A stretch of 64,000 bases of DNA from Coprinopsis marcescibilis (taxonomy: Eukaryota > Basidiomycota > Agaricomycetes > Agaricales > Psathyrellaceae), in contig ML210276.1 in NCBI GenBank assembly GCA_004369085.1, forward strand, positions 23,080-87,079. The letters are read 5' to 3'. The position numbers were made by a program, and so were the translations under genes. Position 1 is the stretch's first letter. Each line of letters opens with the position of its first letter. Positions 1 to 11,683 of this stretch are shown piece by piece. Below the pieces are notes generated by a model that was not told the DNA's origin, did no database searches, and saw only the letters and a list, made by a program, of their open reading frames with translations.

Positions 1-957
1 GAGAACGCGGATACTGTGTTCCCGAGCGGCGGTGGCACCTACCGGTAATGGTCAAGGAATGGCGTTCGTTTCGGATCATATATTTCGATGGCTCGCTGCT
101 TGTAGTTGTCTGCGATGAGCGAGCGGTTGGCTGTGACGGTGAAGACGACTCGTCCTGCATAAATGTCGTTGACCACTCGTTGCGTGATGGGTGATGCAAG
201 CAGCTCCTTGGCCTCTGTCGTAATGGCCATCTACAAGCGCATACATTGAGCGAGATTTCGAAAGGCAATACGAATGACAGCAGGACCTACCTCTATGGCA
301 TTGTGGACGTTGTCGATGTCATCGTCGTCTGCGTTCATGTTCTGCTTGATGTTTTCAATAAATTCGGGGGTAGCACCTGCCAGTGGGCTCCAGCTGGTCG
401 TCAATACAGCAACAAGCTGGATATAATGCGTTGCAAATCGATTCAGCAACTTCACAGAGAGTATTTCACAGAGGTTCGCCCTGGAATGCATGACTCCTGC
501 AAAAGCTAGGTCCTCCTCTGCCTCTGCAAGGAAATACTGTCGAACCACGAGACACGCGTATACGACCGAGATGTTCCTGAGCCTCGCATATTTGTTCACA
601 AGCGGGCGCACGATAGAAAAGTTGATATCTGCGGCGGTCAGTTGCCTGTTCCGTTGTAAGTATTCAACATCCACGGGTCCGAGCAAGTGAAGACACTTAC
701 TCCCAGCTCAGTGCGCTGTCTGGCACCAGGTGATCAATACGAGAAAAAAGGAAGCAAAACCCTGGCTAGCGCTCACCAATTGTTCTCTGGGAAAGGAAAT
801 GTCAAAAGATTTGAGGGAGTGATATGTTGGTTAAACGTGGGCGCACCGTTACATCTTTTCTAAGTGCAGCTATGAGCGGAAATACCTTGACCTTTGCCAA
901 GTTCTCCTGGGTGAGTTCGAGTAGTCCTGTGGCCTGGTCGCCATGCTCGGGGTCCAT
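1..957 (-). CDS. YVC1: TRP-like vacuolar calcium channel, N-terminal part (runs off window)
   Basis: Cytosolic N-terminal region of a fungal TRP-type cation channel that releases vacuolar Ca2+ (family knowledge). The start MDPEHGDQ at 957 opens an exon down to about 853. A short exon ending near 698 encodes SALSWE. The next exon (about 646 to 231) contains QLTAADINFSIVRPLVNKY and ELVS-free helical sequence with a DDDDIDNVHNAIE acidic stretch. A further exon (about 229 to 61) contains VVNDIYAGRVVFT and ends in FLDHYR, followed by a GT-AG intron and a few last codons at the window edge. This pattern, with the conserved 'NDIY.GRVVF' and 'KQRAIEIYD' blocks, matches fungal Yvc1 proteins I know. 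The transmembrane pore lies beyond the window. The join between the first two exons is not resolved. Confidence 0.75.
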
Positions 958-1337
958 GACGTTGACTGGACAACCTGTGTACTGGAGCATCAGGGGCTCT
1001 AATCTGGGAAATAGCCCAGGTGATCATTATTAGATGGGAGCGGTGTTCGGTTTGGCGACGGACGATGGAGGATATACGGATTAAGATAACTTGTTCGCCG
1101 TCGATATAAAGTAACCTTGCCGTCGTTCTTTTTGTTTTATTAAGTGGTCGAGGAAGGCTTATTGTTTTGTTGTGGAGATTATGCGGGCGCTTTGACGGCA
1201 GTGGCCCGATTGGGATGAAAGGACGGCTGGTTGCCTTTTTTGATCTGTGCCATATGCAGTAAACGGCCCTTGTATTTGAAGACTCAAAACACTCAGGCAG
1301 TGGGCATATTTCTTCCTTCTTCCCCAAGCCAGGCGAC

Positions 1338-3068
<1,731 letters not shown>

Positions 3069-4265
3069 AACCCCACGCCTTCTTCTGTAAGTACCCAACT
3101 CCTATTCCATACTGTCCAATCTGAACACGCCTCGGGTTTAGTGATTACCCTCAATAACTTATCCCCCTCCATGCAATCATTTTACTAAAATATCATCTTC
3201 TTAATTCACTTGCATTCGGCCTTCAACGACGTACATAATGACCGCCTCATTCGCCCACCTTCGAATTCTCCTTGCTCTATCCTTGCTCTCCCCGTCGCCT
3301 TCGCTCCGCTATCCATCGCTCCACCCTGTACGATTAGTGCTTTGCCACCTCTCTCACACCCCTGTACAACTGGCACTCCTCTTCTTTCCTTGCAACCTTC
3401 TTCCCCCCTTGATTCATATATCGTACACACTTCTCTCCTTCTATGCGCCGGCGCGGCAGCAATACCTTGGTTACTTTCAAAGTATATTTTTAAACCTGTT
3501 GTACACCTCACTAGTACCGCGTACGCTTCTCTCCCTCCTCACATACCTGCCACATACCTTCATCATCTGGATACCGGATCTCACATTCTCACTCATGCAA
3601 CCCAATTTACACGCACGCACATTACATACTTTGCAACCTGTACTTTTAATTACAGCACTTTACAATCCATTATACGATCACGTACATGACTACTCCTGTA
3701 TCAAAGACTTATTACACTTTTTACACCTCTAACGCACACAGGGCACGCTCTCCTGAAAAATACAAGGAGGGCCATATGCAGCAGCATCAAACCTGCATAA
3801 CGACTTCTTTTGCTGAAATCAAGCGCTCAATAGTGCTTCTCGGGGTCCTTTCAATGAGATACAAGGCACTGTGGGGACCTTTAACAATATCACAAACGTA
3901 ACGCTTAATTTAGGGCTATCGGGACCGCCTCTTTACCGCGTGCCCAACGCGCTGCTGCCTGCATGATACGTGACAACCGACTGCGAATTCAAACTCTCAA
4001 GGTCTTCTTCCTGATTCTTCGAGGTCTCTACTCTTAGTGCTGTTTACATACAAACCACCGCCGACGACTCGGAGGAACAAGTACAACCTAAACTGCAATT
4101 ACTACTTGTTCCAGCCGAATGGGTATCGTGGGCTCTTCGACAGCACTCATCAGACGCCGGCTGCGCGTCGGCTTTAGCTTTCCCCCAGCCCTCATTCCGT
4201 TCAGATTCTCATCCATCTCCTCAGGCCTACATCATACCCAAGCTCCGGCAACAGCAGCAGCAACG
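3069..4265 (+). other. Intergenic stretch, pyrimidine-rich
   Basis: Probable 3' UTR of the kinase followed by the leader of the macro-domain gene. From about 3240 to 3730 the plus strand is strongly C/T-rich, which leaves chance reading frames open in several registers. None encodes a recognisable protein. The last 150 bases (from 4119) could be an in-frame 5' extension of the next gene. Confidence 0.5.
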
Positions 4266-5854
4266 ATGTCTGGCTCAGAATCCGAATCTGATAGGAGCAT
4301 CATTGGCGTTCCTGATCACATCGACGCTTCTGCGTGGACCAGGATCTCGAGTATGAAGACACTCGCAGAGATGCACCGTGAAGGTACTCTCAAGGCTCCT
4401 TCCAAGGCCGGTGGGGCTCGCAAATCCGTTGCTGCTAGTACCAGTGCAGGCGGTGATGAAGCTGTCGGTGATAACCAATCGCCTGATAGCGAGGTGTACA
4501 CGCCGAACTCTGCGTTCTTGGACCGTATTTCTCTCTAGTATGTGTATCCCTTTGTTTCAACTTTTGTCTCAAGGTCGCGGTCTCCTCAAGAACTCCAGAG
4601 GCTAAGAATAGGACGTGGTACTCCAGGAAGGAAGGAAACCATACATGGTGCCATGACTGTGTTCAAGGGGGATTGCGGTACATACCCCGCCCCCCTTCTT
4701 TGTCTTTCAACGCCGCAGTCTGTACGAGTGCGTCATAGGGAACGGAACCTAATCTGACCTTGTCTCCACCCGCGGCCATCCCTTCGTACTTTCCTTCGAT
4801 ACTGACTGGTTCCTTTGCAGCCAAGGCGACATTACCAAGCTCGCCGTAGATTCAATCGTGAACGCCGCGAATAAGAGTCTTCTCGGTGAGTATTGGCTTT
4901 CTTTGTTTCCGACTACTTCACAGTTCGGTTGCACTAATGACAATTTTACTTGTCCTGGAATAACAGGTGGAGGAGGAGGTCAGATCTATTCATACCTTCC
5001 TGAGATAGCAACTGAACGTGACTGCCAATTCAGTGGACGGAGCGATTCATTCCGCTGCGGGGCCTAAACTCTACGACGAATGTATGTGCGTCCGATGACT
5101 TGATCTTCTGACCACTGAACGGACTTTTCCCTCTGCCTCAAGGTCGCCAACTGAACGGATGCCGCACCGGTCAATCCAAGATTACCCTGGGCTACGACCT
5201 TCCCTCGTAAGTCCTCTGCGAATACTGCTTCTTGGTCTCCATCCAACTGGTACTTCTCAGCCTGCACGTTATCCACACAGTCGGACCAGTCTATGGCTTA
5301 CCTAAAGAAGAAAAAGCCGAGCAGCTCGCGTCGTGTTATAGAACCAGTTTGGAACTCGCGGTTGAGAACCAGCTGAGGCATATCGTATGTTCTTTATTCT
5401 ACCTTCCCTTTCGGTTTCCTTGTCCGCGTCTAACCTTCAATTCGCCGTTCGTCTAGGCATTCCCATCTATTTCGACAGGTATCTACGGTTACCCGATCGA
5501 GGATGCGACTCACATCGCGCTCAAAACGACGCGGGAGTTCTTGGAGAAGCCCGAAGCTGACAAGGTAAGTGGAGAGCAGCCTTCAGACTATGCCTACTAT
5601 TTAGTACTCCACGATCTCATTGAATCTTGTGGTATTTCGCATTTCTAGATCGAACGTGTGATTTTCGTTGTATGGAGCGACAAGGATAAAGAAGTGTATC
5701 AGTAAGTACACCCCTTTGTATACCTACGCTTACGAAGGGAATGCAGAGCTCACTCACGTCCCATAGAGAACTTCTTCCCCAGTATTTCCCCCCGGCCCCG
5801 ACCCAAGAGTCGTCGAGTGCAGCTGAGACAGGGGCTACAGCAGACTCGGGGTAG
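4266..5854 (+). CDS. Macro-domain protein (MACROD-like ADP-ribose hydrolase)
   Basis: Likely hydrolyses O-acetyl-ADP-ribose or removes ADP-ribose from proteins. The protein has 277 aa in nine exons: 4266-4537, 4821-4885, 4967-4978, 5034-5081, 5143-5206, 5261-5384, 5457-5564, 5649-5701, 5767-5854. The macro fold begins at about residue 90 with YQGDITKLAVDSIVNAANKS. It continues with the glycine loop GGGGVDGAIHSAAG, CRTGQSKITLGYDLP, HTVGPVYG and FPSISTGIYGYP, all hallmarks of the MACROD1/2 class. The third exon is only 12 nt and supplies part of the glycine loop. The first 85 residues are Ser/Ala-rich and acidic. An upstream in-frame ATG at 4119 would add 49 residues rich in Arg, Ser and hydrophobics that resemble a mitochondrial presequence. 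Human MACROD1 is mitochondrial, so this start is possible. Confidence 0.9.
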
Positions 5855-6048
5855 CCTATTTTATTATCACGACCTGAGCCAGAAATATATCGAACGTACA
5901 TTGTAACATACCATATTGCTATCCATGCTGTCCAATCCAACCTGTGTAGTATTCACTGAGTGAAGTAGGCCGGACCAAATCACGGATCAACGAAATATCT
6001 CACGCGCACGAAAACTTGAGGCGGTTGGTGGCAGTAGAAGTCTTGAGA

Positions 6049-6978
6049 ATGCTTTCTCGTCTCTCTGTCCGCTATGCCTCGACACAGACCGACCCACGAT
6101 TACTCTCCCGAATAACCGACGATATCCTCAACATCCTCACACAGCCTCCACCATTGCCTGAACAGAAATTGTCACCCCAGCAGGCACAGGCCAACCATGA
6201 GAACACGAACCTGGCACTGAGGAATAACTCTGGAATTTCATACCACCTATCCTCTACCCAGCGGAAGGATGGTTTTACGCCCGTATCCCACTTGCTCCGC
6301 CACCCCCTTCTCTCCCACATAGACTTCAAGACGCTCGAAGAGGTCGTGTATACCACCAGTTCCAAGTACTTTGAATTGCGGTTCAGGCCACTGAGCTGGC
6401 ACGGTTCTTCTGGTATGCTCGAAAACTGGTGGATACGCGTCCAACAGGGCCACACAAATATGCCCGCCAACAGCATTCGCCGCGTGCTATCTCCAAAGGA
6501 GATTCGGAAAACAGTACATGCTACGACAGCGGAAGCTTGGGAGTCTATCAGTGAGTTTCTCGCGTTTATACCCGCAACTCTTTGCTTATTTTAATACTTC
6601 TAACTAGAAACCCAAGGATTATCTCGTCTCGACGGGGATTACATCCACATGTACCAAGGTGTTCCGGGCGTCGAAGCCATTCGGCAGCAGGGCATGAAAA
6701 CGGGCATATCTCACCCTCGGAATAAAGTCCTCATCTTCGTCAATGCAGGCCAAGCCATCCAAGAAGGCATCAAGTTTTACCGTTCCTGGGATGGCCTCAT
6801 CCTCACGCCAGGCAACGCAGACGGTGTCATACCTCCAAAAATGCTCAAACGCGTCGAAAGAATCCAGATTACCCGGAAAAAGCTCAGTTTGACTGACGAA
6901 GTGGAGGAGGAGAACACGGCTGAGGCGAATGATAGGGATGTTGTTGAAGAGAAGGAGGACACAGTTCAAAAGAAGTAG
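6049..6978 (+). CDS. TPT1: tRNA 2'-phosphotransferase, Tpt1/KptA family
   Basis: Transfers the splice-junction 2'-phosphate of ligated tRNA to NAD+, the last step of tRNA splicing (family role). The product has 290 aa in two exons (6049-6550, 6608-6978). Recognisable blocks are DGFTPVSHLL, WWIRVQQGHT (the W-I-R-x-x-Q-G-H-S/T signature with its catalytic Arg), VHATTAEAWESI, the GLSRLDGDYIHMYQG stretch and the NAD-binding-like VLIFVNAGQAIQEGIKFY. The first 45 residues, beginning MLSRLSVRYAST, look like a mitochondrial or low-complexity extension. The usual N-terminal L-R-H motif is not evident: the comparable place reads LALRNNS. The C-terminus carries an acidic EEENTAE tail. The first in-frame ATG after the stop at the 5' side was taken as start. 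Confidence 0.85.
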
Positions 6979-7497
6979 CTGGATCGCTTGAACCCCCATG
7001 CGACGCTGGGTGGCGCTCTGTATTTCCCAGTGTTGGGGTTATGGGTGCCCGTCTTCTTTGCGGGTCTCGTTGGCACAGCTATAGGGGCTTGTACGACCTG
7101 CCGGGGTATGACACATTCACCTTGGTTCTGAGATGATCACCAGCTGGGTGGTCCAGGACTTCGTCGGCTGTGACGCAAGAGGCTCCGTTGATTGAGGGTT
7201 GGACGTCGTGAGGGACAAGGGATAGCTTCGCTACCCCTGCCTCGCGTCCCGTATTAGATAGAGTATGTGTAGACTGTTACTCGGATACATATTACATACC
7301 ACTCATAAAGTAGATATAATACAAACCTAATCACCAAAACATACTTCCAAAAATCGAGAGACTGTACACAGTCGATGTCATCACCGCCGTTGATGGCAAC
7401 AACATCACACACACCCAGGAGGCACCTTGAGCTTGCGCTTAAGGCTGGGGCTACTAGTCTGACAGCCACCGATAACATTTGCCTGATCGCCTAAGGA
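6979..7497. other. Intergenic, no gene seen
   Basis: I see no coding or RNA gene in this stretch. It separates the TPT1 stop from the start of the next plus-strand gene and presumably holds the 3' UTR of the former and the promoter of the latter. Confidence 0.5.
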
Positions 7498-8140
7498 ATG
7501 GCCGCTTCCACGTCAGTCAGAACTGTTGCACGCACACTCAACCAGGAGAATCAGCAGTTGCTTCTCGTGAAGCTGCCCGACTTGGTCGGTTCTTTCCTGC
7601 TCTACATCGTCGCTTGGGTCAACCAGACGGCCGACGGCGTCGTTCGCCAGCTATTGGGGCTGAATCCAACATTACACGAGAATATCAACGAGGTAAGTAG
7701 AATGGTGGATGTGCACGCCGTCTCGCACCTCCTACCTTCTCATGCAAGGTACAGTTTCTTCAAGTTGGAAACCTCAACAATTTCGTCCGAGTCAAGGAAT
7801 TTGATCTTAAATTACCGGTGGAAAGTATCCCCAAGAGCAATCCCAACTACCTACAGGACCTCACAAAGAAAACTACTGAGCTGAAGGATGGCCCGACCAA
7901 GATAACGATAACCTTGCAGGAAGGCGGTATGTTTCTCAACCTGTGGTTGATTCAACTCTAACTCATGATACCCACGAACAATCTACGGAAGCCTTCCGTA
8001 GCATTCCAGAATCAAAAATACCGGGCGACCGGGGCAACGACGAAGGCTTGGGCAATTCTCTTGCCAGCAAACGGTGGGAGGTTTATGAGACAATGGATAT
8101 CGTTGGGGATCTCCGGGAGCTTGCTAATTTGGGATTGTGA
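7498..8140 (+). CDS. Small unknown protein with a tail copied from, or shared with, the next gene
   Basis: I do not recognise the body of this 173-aa protein. Exons are 7498-7692, 7749-7926 and 7992-8140, with a possible alternative third-exon start at 8010. Residues 20-55 are hydrophobic to amphipathic (KLPDLVGSFLLYIVAWVNQ), followed by a soluble section (GNLNNFVRVKEFDLKLPVES) rich in Lys and Thr. The last 38 residues (from 8024) match the last 38 of the flavoprotein that begins 536 bp downstream: 27 of 38 are identical by my count, ending ELANLGL versus ELADLGL, and the DNA is also clearly similar. The last exon is therefore either a remnant of a duplicated flavoprotein gene recruited as a tail, or a common C-terminal module. 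Confidence 0.55.
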
Positions 8141-8675
8141 AGGAGCAATTCCTTCACACCCTGAAGGCCATAACGTTGATTGGTGATTGGGATGTATGAG
8201 TCCTTCCCTCCATCTGCGAATTTCCGGCACGTTTCACTCCCCATTGTATATAGATTCAAATATGAGCCTAGTGTCATTATGTCGACGATGGTGCATGAAT
8301 CTAAGCTCACGTTTGGCAAGGCGAAGATGAAGTTCTTAAAAGGTACCCGTTGATGCATGATGCATGATGGCTACCACCCCTATCTATCTATGTCCATCGA
8401 TGTACAACTTTTGACTTCCTGCTGGTCCCTTATAGTGATCATCTGCCTAGTCTCAGTGTATGAACTCATCCTCTTCTAGCCATGCCATCCAAATTAGGAT
8501 GCTGCAATTTCTCTACTGCGGGACAGGTTGCATGCAGGTAAGACGGCCGATGACACACAAAATGGCAGATGACCACCCATAGGTAAGTAACGGTCTACAT
8601 AAAAGCTTTAGATGCTCTGTGTATCTGGCTTTTCCCCAGTAACGACCTCATTGTCCTCCTCTTTATCTTCATCCA
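8141..8675. other. Intergenic, no gene seen
   Basis: Presumed promoter region of the flavoprotein gene. I looked for further flavoprotein remnants upstream of the shared tail and saw none by eye. A CATAAAAG box lies at about 8600, roughly 75 bp before the start codon. Confidence 0.4.
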
Positions 8676-10367
8676 ATGGACACAGCCATACAGGAGTTCA
8701 AAAGGGACAAAATCCCAGTGTTCGAGCGTGGAGAAGAGGAGTACGAGCGTTCCGTCGCAACGCCTAACCTCCTCTACCGCTTTGCACGCCCCGAGTTTGT
8801 ACTGCAGCCCGAGACTCCCGAACATGTGCAGGCGATCATCCAGCAGGCCCGGGCACAGAATCTCCTGCTCACGATCAAATGTGGCGGTCACTCGTATGCG
8901 GGCCACTCGACGGCGTTCGAAGGTGTATCACTCGACTTGCGGCGGATGAACAAGACCAAGCTCGACATGGCTTCCAAGACGGTAACCTTTGGCGCCGGGT
9001 GCCAGTGGGCCCATGTCTACAAGACGCTCATCAACGGACGGCACGATGGCTTCGTGATCAATGGTGGCCGCTGCCCCTTCGTGGGCGTCAGCGGATTCCT
9101 CTTAGGAGGCGGGCTTGGGCCGTTCTCGCGCAGCATAGGTATGGGCAGCGACACCATCAAGGAGATCAAAATCGTCACTGCGGACAGCGAGCTGCTCACG
9201 GTCAAGGACACTGACAGTCGCAGTTCCAAAGAGGGCCGCCTGTTCTGGGCGTTGTGCGGCGCGGGGGGAGGAAACTTTGGCGTTGTGGTGGAGATGACGC
9301 TAGCAGTCAAGCAACTGCAGGCGCCGGGGGGCACCGTGGTCGCTGGGCGCTACCAATGGTTCGGCCAAAACAATGAGCCCGACCTGTTCGAACAGAAAGA
9401 CTTCATCTCGACGATGAACGACTTCTACACCACCGACTGGCCTGAGCGCATCACGATCGACAGCACATGGATATGCGACCTCCGGCAGAGCTCGGGTAAC
9501 GGCGTGCGGTTCCTCACATACTTTGACGGCGACAAGGACGACAAGGACGGCGACAAGGACGGTGACAAGGACGACTTTGACAGCATCATCCACCAGTATA
9601 TCAAACACCCACAGCTCTCCGAGCAACTCAGGCGACGCTCGCTGCCCGAAAAGTCAACGCGGTTCCTTCATGAAACGCTCGTCGCGCAGTGGTCCGAAGA
9701 AACAGTCAAGGCGTTCCCAACCAACAAGAGCTACAGCATCTACAGCTCATTCGTCTTTCGGAACGACCGTCCCACCATCGAGAAGGTCACAGAACTAATC
9801 CGCGAAAAGGCGGTTGCATTCCGCAAGGCATTCCCCGGCGAGCGGGTTGAATTCCTGGCCACCTTCATTCATTCTGGTGCCAAAATGAGCGCCCCAAAGC
9901 CTGCCGACTCGGCCTTCTTCTGGCGCGAGGCGACGTACCACATGTATCTGACCCTTGAGTGGGAAGATAAATGGATGGAGCGGGATATGCGGGCGTTCCT
10001 GTGTAAGGCCAAGCAGGACATGCGGCCACTGTCGCTCCAGGGAAATGCGGCGTTCATCAACTTCCCTGACGGCGCGCTGCCTGCCGATGTCTGCGAGCGG
10101 GCGTACTGGGGTGACAACCGCGACGAGCTCCGCCGCATCAAGGAAATCTGGGACAAGGACAACTTCTTCAAGTCGAAGCAAGGCGTTCGCCTTCCCCCTA
10201 AGTTCATCCCAGGCGGAGCCTCCCGCGGCCGGAAAGCGCCAGAAAAATCGGGTGACCAAGGAAATGACGAAGACTTGACCGATTCTCTTGCCAGCAGCCA
10301 GTGGGAAACCTATGAGACAAAGGATATCGTGGGGGGCCTCCAGGAGCTTGCGGATTTGGGGCTATGA
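8676..10367 (+). CDS. FAD-linked oxidoreductase, berberine-bridge-enzyme type
   Basis: A 563-aa flavoprotein oxidase or dehydrogenase encoded by a single open exon, unusual among these intron-rich neighbours. The FAD-binding domain (about residues 35-215) holds KCGGHSYAGHS, where His72 is the expected 8-alpha-histidyl FAD attachment site. GGRCPFVGVSGFLLGGGLG follows, with Cys133 positioned for a second, 6-S-cysteinyl bond. GAGGGNFGVV completes the pyrophosphate region. Near the end, YWGDNRDELRRIKEIWD followed by DNFFKSKQG is a BBE C-terminal domain. Residues 284-302 are a Asp/Lys/Gly repeat. The last 38 residues match the tail of the upstream small protein. I see no signal peptide, so it is probably intracellular, unlike many secreted BBE enzymes. 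The substrate (sugar, alkaloid-like or other secondary metabolite) cannot be read from sequence. Confidence 0.9.
   Translation: MDTAIQEFKRDKIPVFERGEEEYERSVATPNLLYRFARPEFVLQPETPEHVQAIIQQARAQNLLLTIKCGGHSYAGHSTAFEGVSLDLRRMNKTKLDMASKTVTFGAGCQWAHVYKTLINGRHDGFVINGGRCPFVGVSGFLLGGGLGPFSRSIGMGSDTIKEIKIVTADSELLTVKDTDSRSSKEGRLFWALCGAGGGNFGVVVEMTLAVKQLQAPGGTVVAGRYQWFGQNNEPDLFEQKDFISTMNDFYTTDWPERITIDSTWICDLRQSSGNGVRFLTYFDGDKDDKDGDKDGDKDDFDSIIHQYIKHPQLSEQLRRRSLPEKSTRFLHETLVAQWSEETVKAFPTNKSYSIYSSFVFRNDRPTIEKVTELIREKAVAFRKAFPGERVEFLATFIHSGAKMSAPKPADSAFFWREATYHMYLTLEWEDKWMERDMRAFLCKAKQDMRPLSLQGNAAFINFPDGALPADVCERAYWGDNRDELRRIKEIWDKDNFFKSKQGVRLPPKFIPGGASRGRKAPEKSGDQGNDEDLTDSLASSQWETYETKDIVGGLQELADLGL
9526..9582 (+). 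repeat. Asp/Lys/Gly coding tandem repeat
   Basis: Short tandem units built from GACAAGGACG and GGCGACAAGG-like words inside the flavoprotein gene. They encode alternating DGDKDDKDGDKDGDKDDF, a charged loop between the FAD domain and the substrate domain. Copy number probably varies between strains. Confidence 0.8.
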
Positions 10368-10792
10368 TTGAATGGACTAGTAACGTTTTTGTTGAAATCA
10401 CTCCTGTATTTGAATTCTGTATGCCCTTGTTTCAAGTTTTTCCTTTCCTTTTTCTCGCAATCGCCCAAAATGCACTTAATCCACTACACGAGCTATTACT
10501 TTGAGCTTACTAGCACTGCTCAACCTTGGCTACCGGAGATAGCAGCAGAACCGTAATGACCAAGGGCTGCGACACCTAAAATAAGTAACCACCTTGAAAT
10601 GCCATATGCACTTCATCAAACTGCTTTGTATATTACATCGACCTCGTATCAGCAATGTATAGACTGGCCTTTGTTAGCAAAATTTTGAGGCCCATGGCAC
10701 GATTTCACCTCGGTCGCTTTCGGTTCTTTTTGGGCGCTTATGAAATGATCTGACGAGTTCCGCTATATCCATGGATTCACCGTGACGAACTC
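10368..10792. other. Intergenic, no gene seen
   Basis: 3' flank of the flavoprotein gene. It is A/T-rich, and no coding or RNA gene was recognised. Confidence 0.4.
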
Positions 10793-11683
10793 ATGGGCTT
10801 GGTTCAGTGCTACACTAGTAGGTAAGAGCTCGACTCAATCTGCTTTATTTGAACACTCTCAGAGTTCCCTGGCTATCCAAACTTCGCATCAGTGGCGCTA
10901 TCGCTACGCAGACGCACCATTGTCCTCTCCCAACTTCCAGCGTGAGAACCTGCTTCAATATAAGATATGACTAGTTGAAACGTAGACCATCCTCACTACT
11001 TTGACTGAATTATTGAACCCACGACAACCTCGAGCCCAGTACCGTTCTTACAGAAAATGTATGTCGTTCACCTATATCTCTCTTTACCTTCAGTTTGATT
11101 GATGAATTTCTCAGGCTTTCTACAAATAAACTCGTTGAGAATGGTGTGTACGCCGTTCTCTGCGACGGAGACAGCAAAGATCCATCCAAGTACAACTGGA
11201 TGCTCCATGTCGCTACGGTATGTGGCCCATACACTCTAACCACTTGAATTTCGCTCATCATTGTCCTGTCGCCAGACCGAGACAGGTGGTTGGAAATTCC
11301 ATATCATGCCCGGAGCAGGAAAGGGCTACACTTTCTCGCAGGAGCTCTGGAAGCCCTTAGAGGGAGAGAAAATGCTTCTGTTCAGCAAGATTGGCGAGAT
11401 CGCTGAAGAGATAGATGTTGAATGCGTTGCGATCTACCTTGCAGATATTGAAATGCGGTGCCCTCACAACCAAACTCTGCGGGAAAACGGAAGGTTCAGC
11501 TCTAGAATTTGGGCTAAAGAGGCAGTTCGAAAGCTAAGCGTAGACGCTGGGATGTATGTCCGGTGCGACGATGTGGCTGTCCTGGAGCAGGAGCTGTGGA
11601 GGGATGCAAATGCGGCAAAGAAAGCTGGAGTCTGTATCTTCAAAGACGCCAAGTCCGCCGGTCCATGGGAGGACGACTTGTGA
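10793..11683 (+). CDS. Small unknown protein, paralogue 1 of a two-gene family
   Basis: Function unknown. The main body is exon 11115-11217 joined to 11276-11683. It begins near NKLVENGVYAVLCDGD and contains YNWMLHVA, KFHIMPG, LFSKIG, RFSSRIWAKEAVRKL and LEQELW. The first exon is uncertain. A 29-nt exon at 10793-10821 gives a proper start, a good GT donor and the right phase, for 179 aa in total, but it needs a 293-nt intron. The same landmarks, in the same order, occur in the gene at 12743: Y-AVL, W-M, F-H, IG, R-W-KEAVR-L. The shared intron after the W-M block supports common origin. There is no signal peptide or membrane segment. I think it belongs to an uncharacterised basidiomycete-specific family, which I cannot name with certainty. 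Confidence 0.6.

Noticed and set aside
3210..3732. Overlapping plus-strand open frames of about 160 codons after the kinase stop
   Set aside because: Caused by a C/T-rich, stop-poor stretch; the translations in two frames are both Leu/Ser/Pro/His-rich and show no family features. Most likely 3' UTR.
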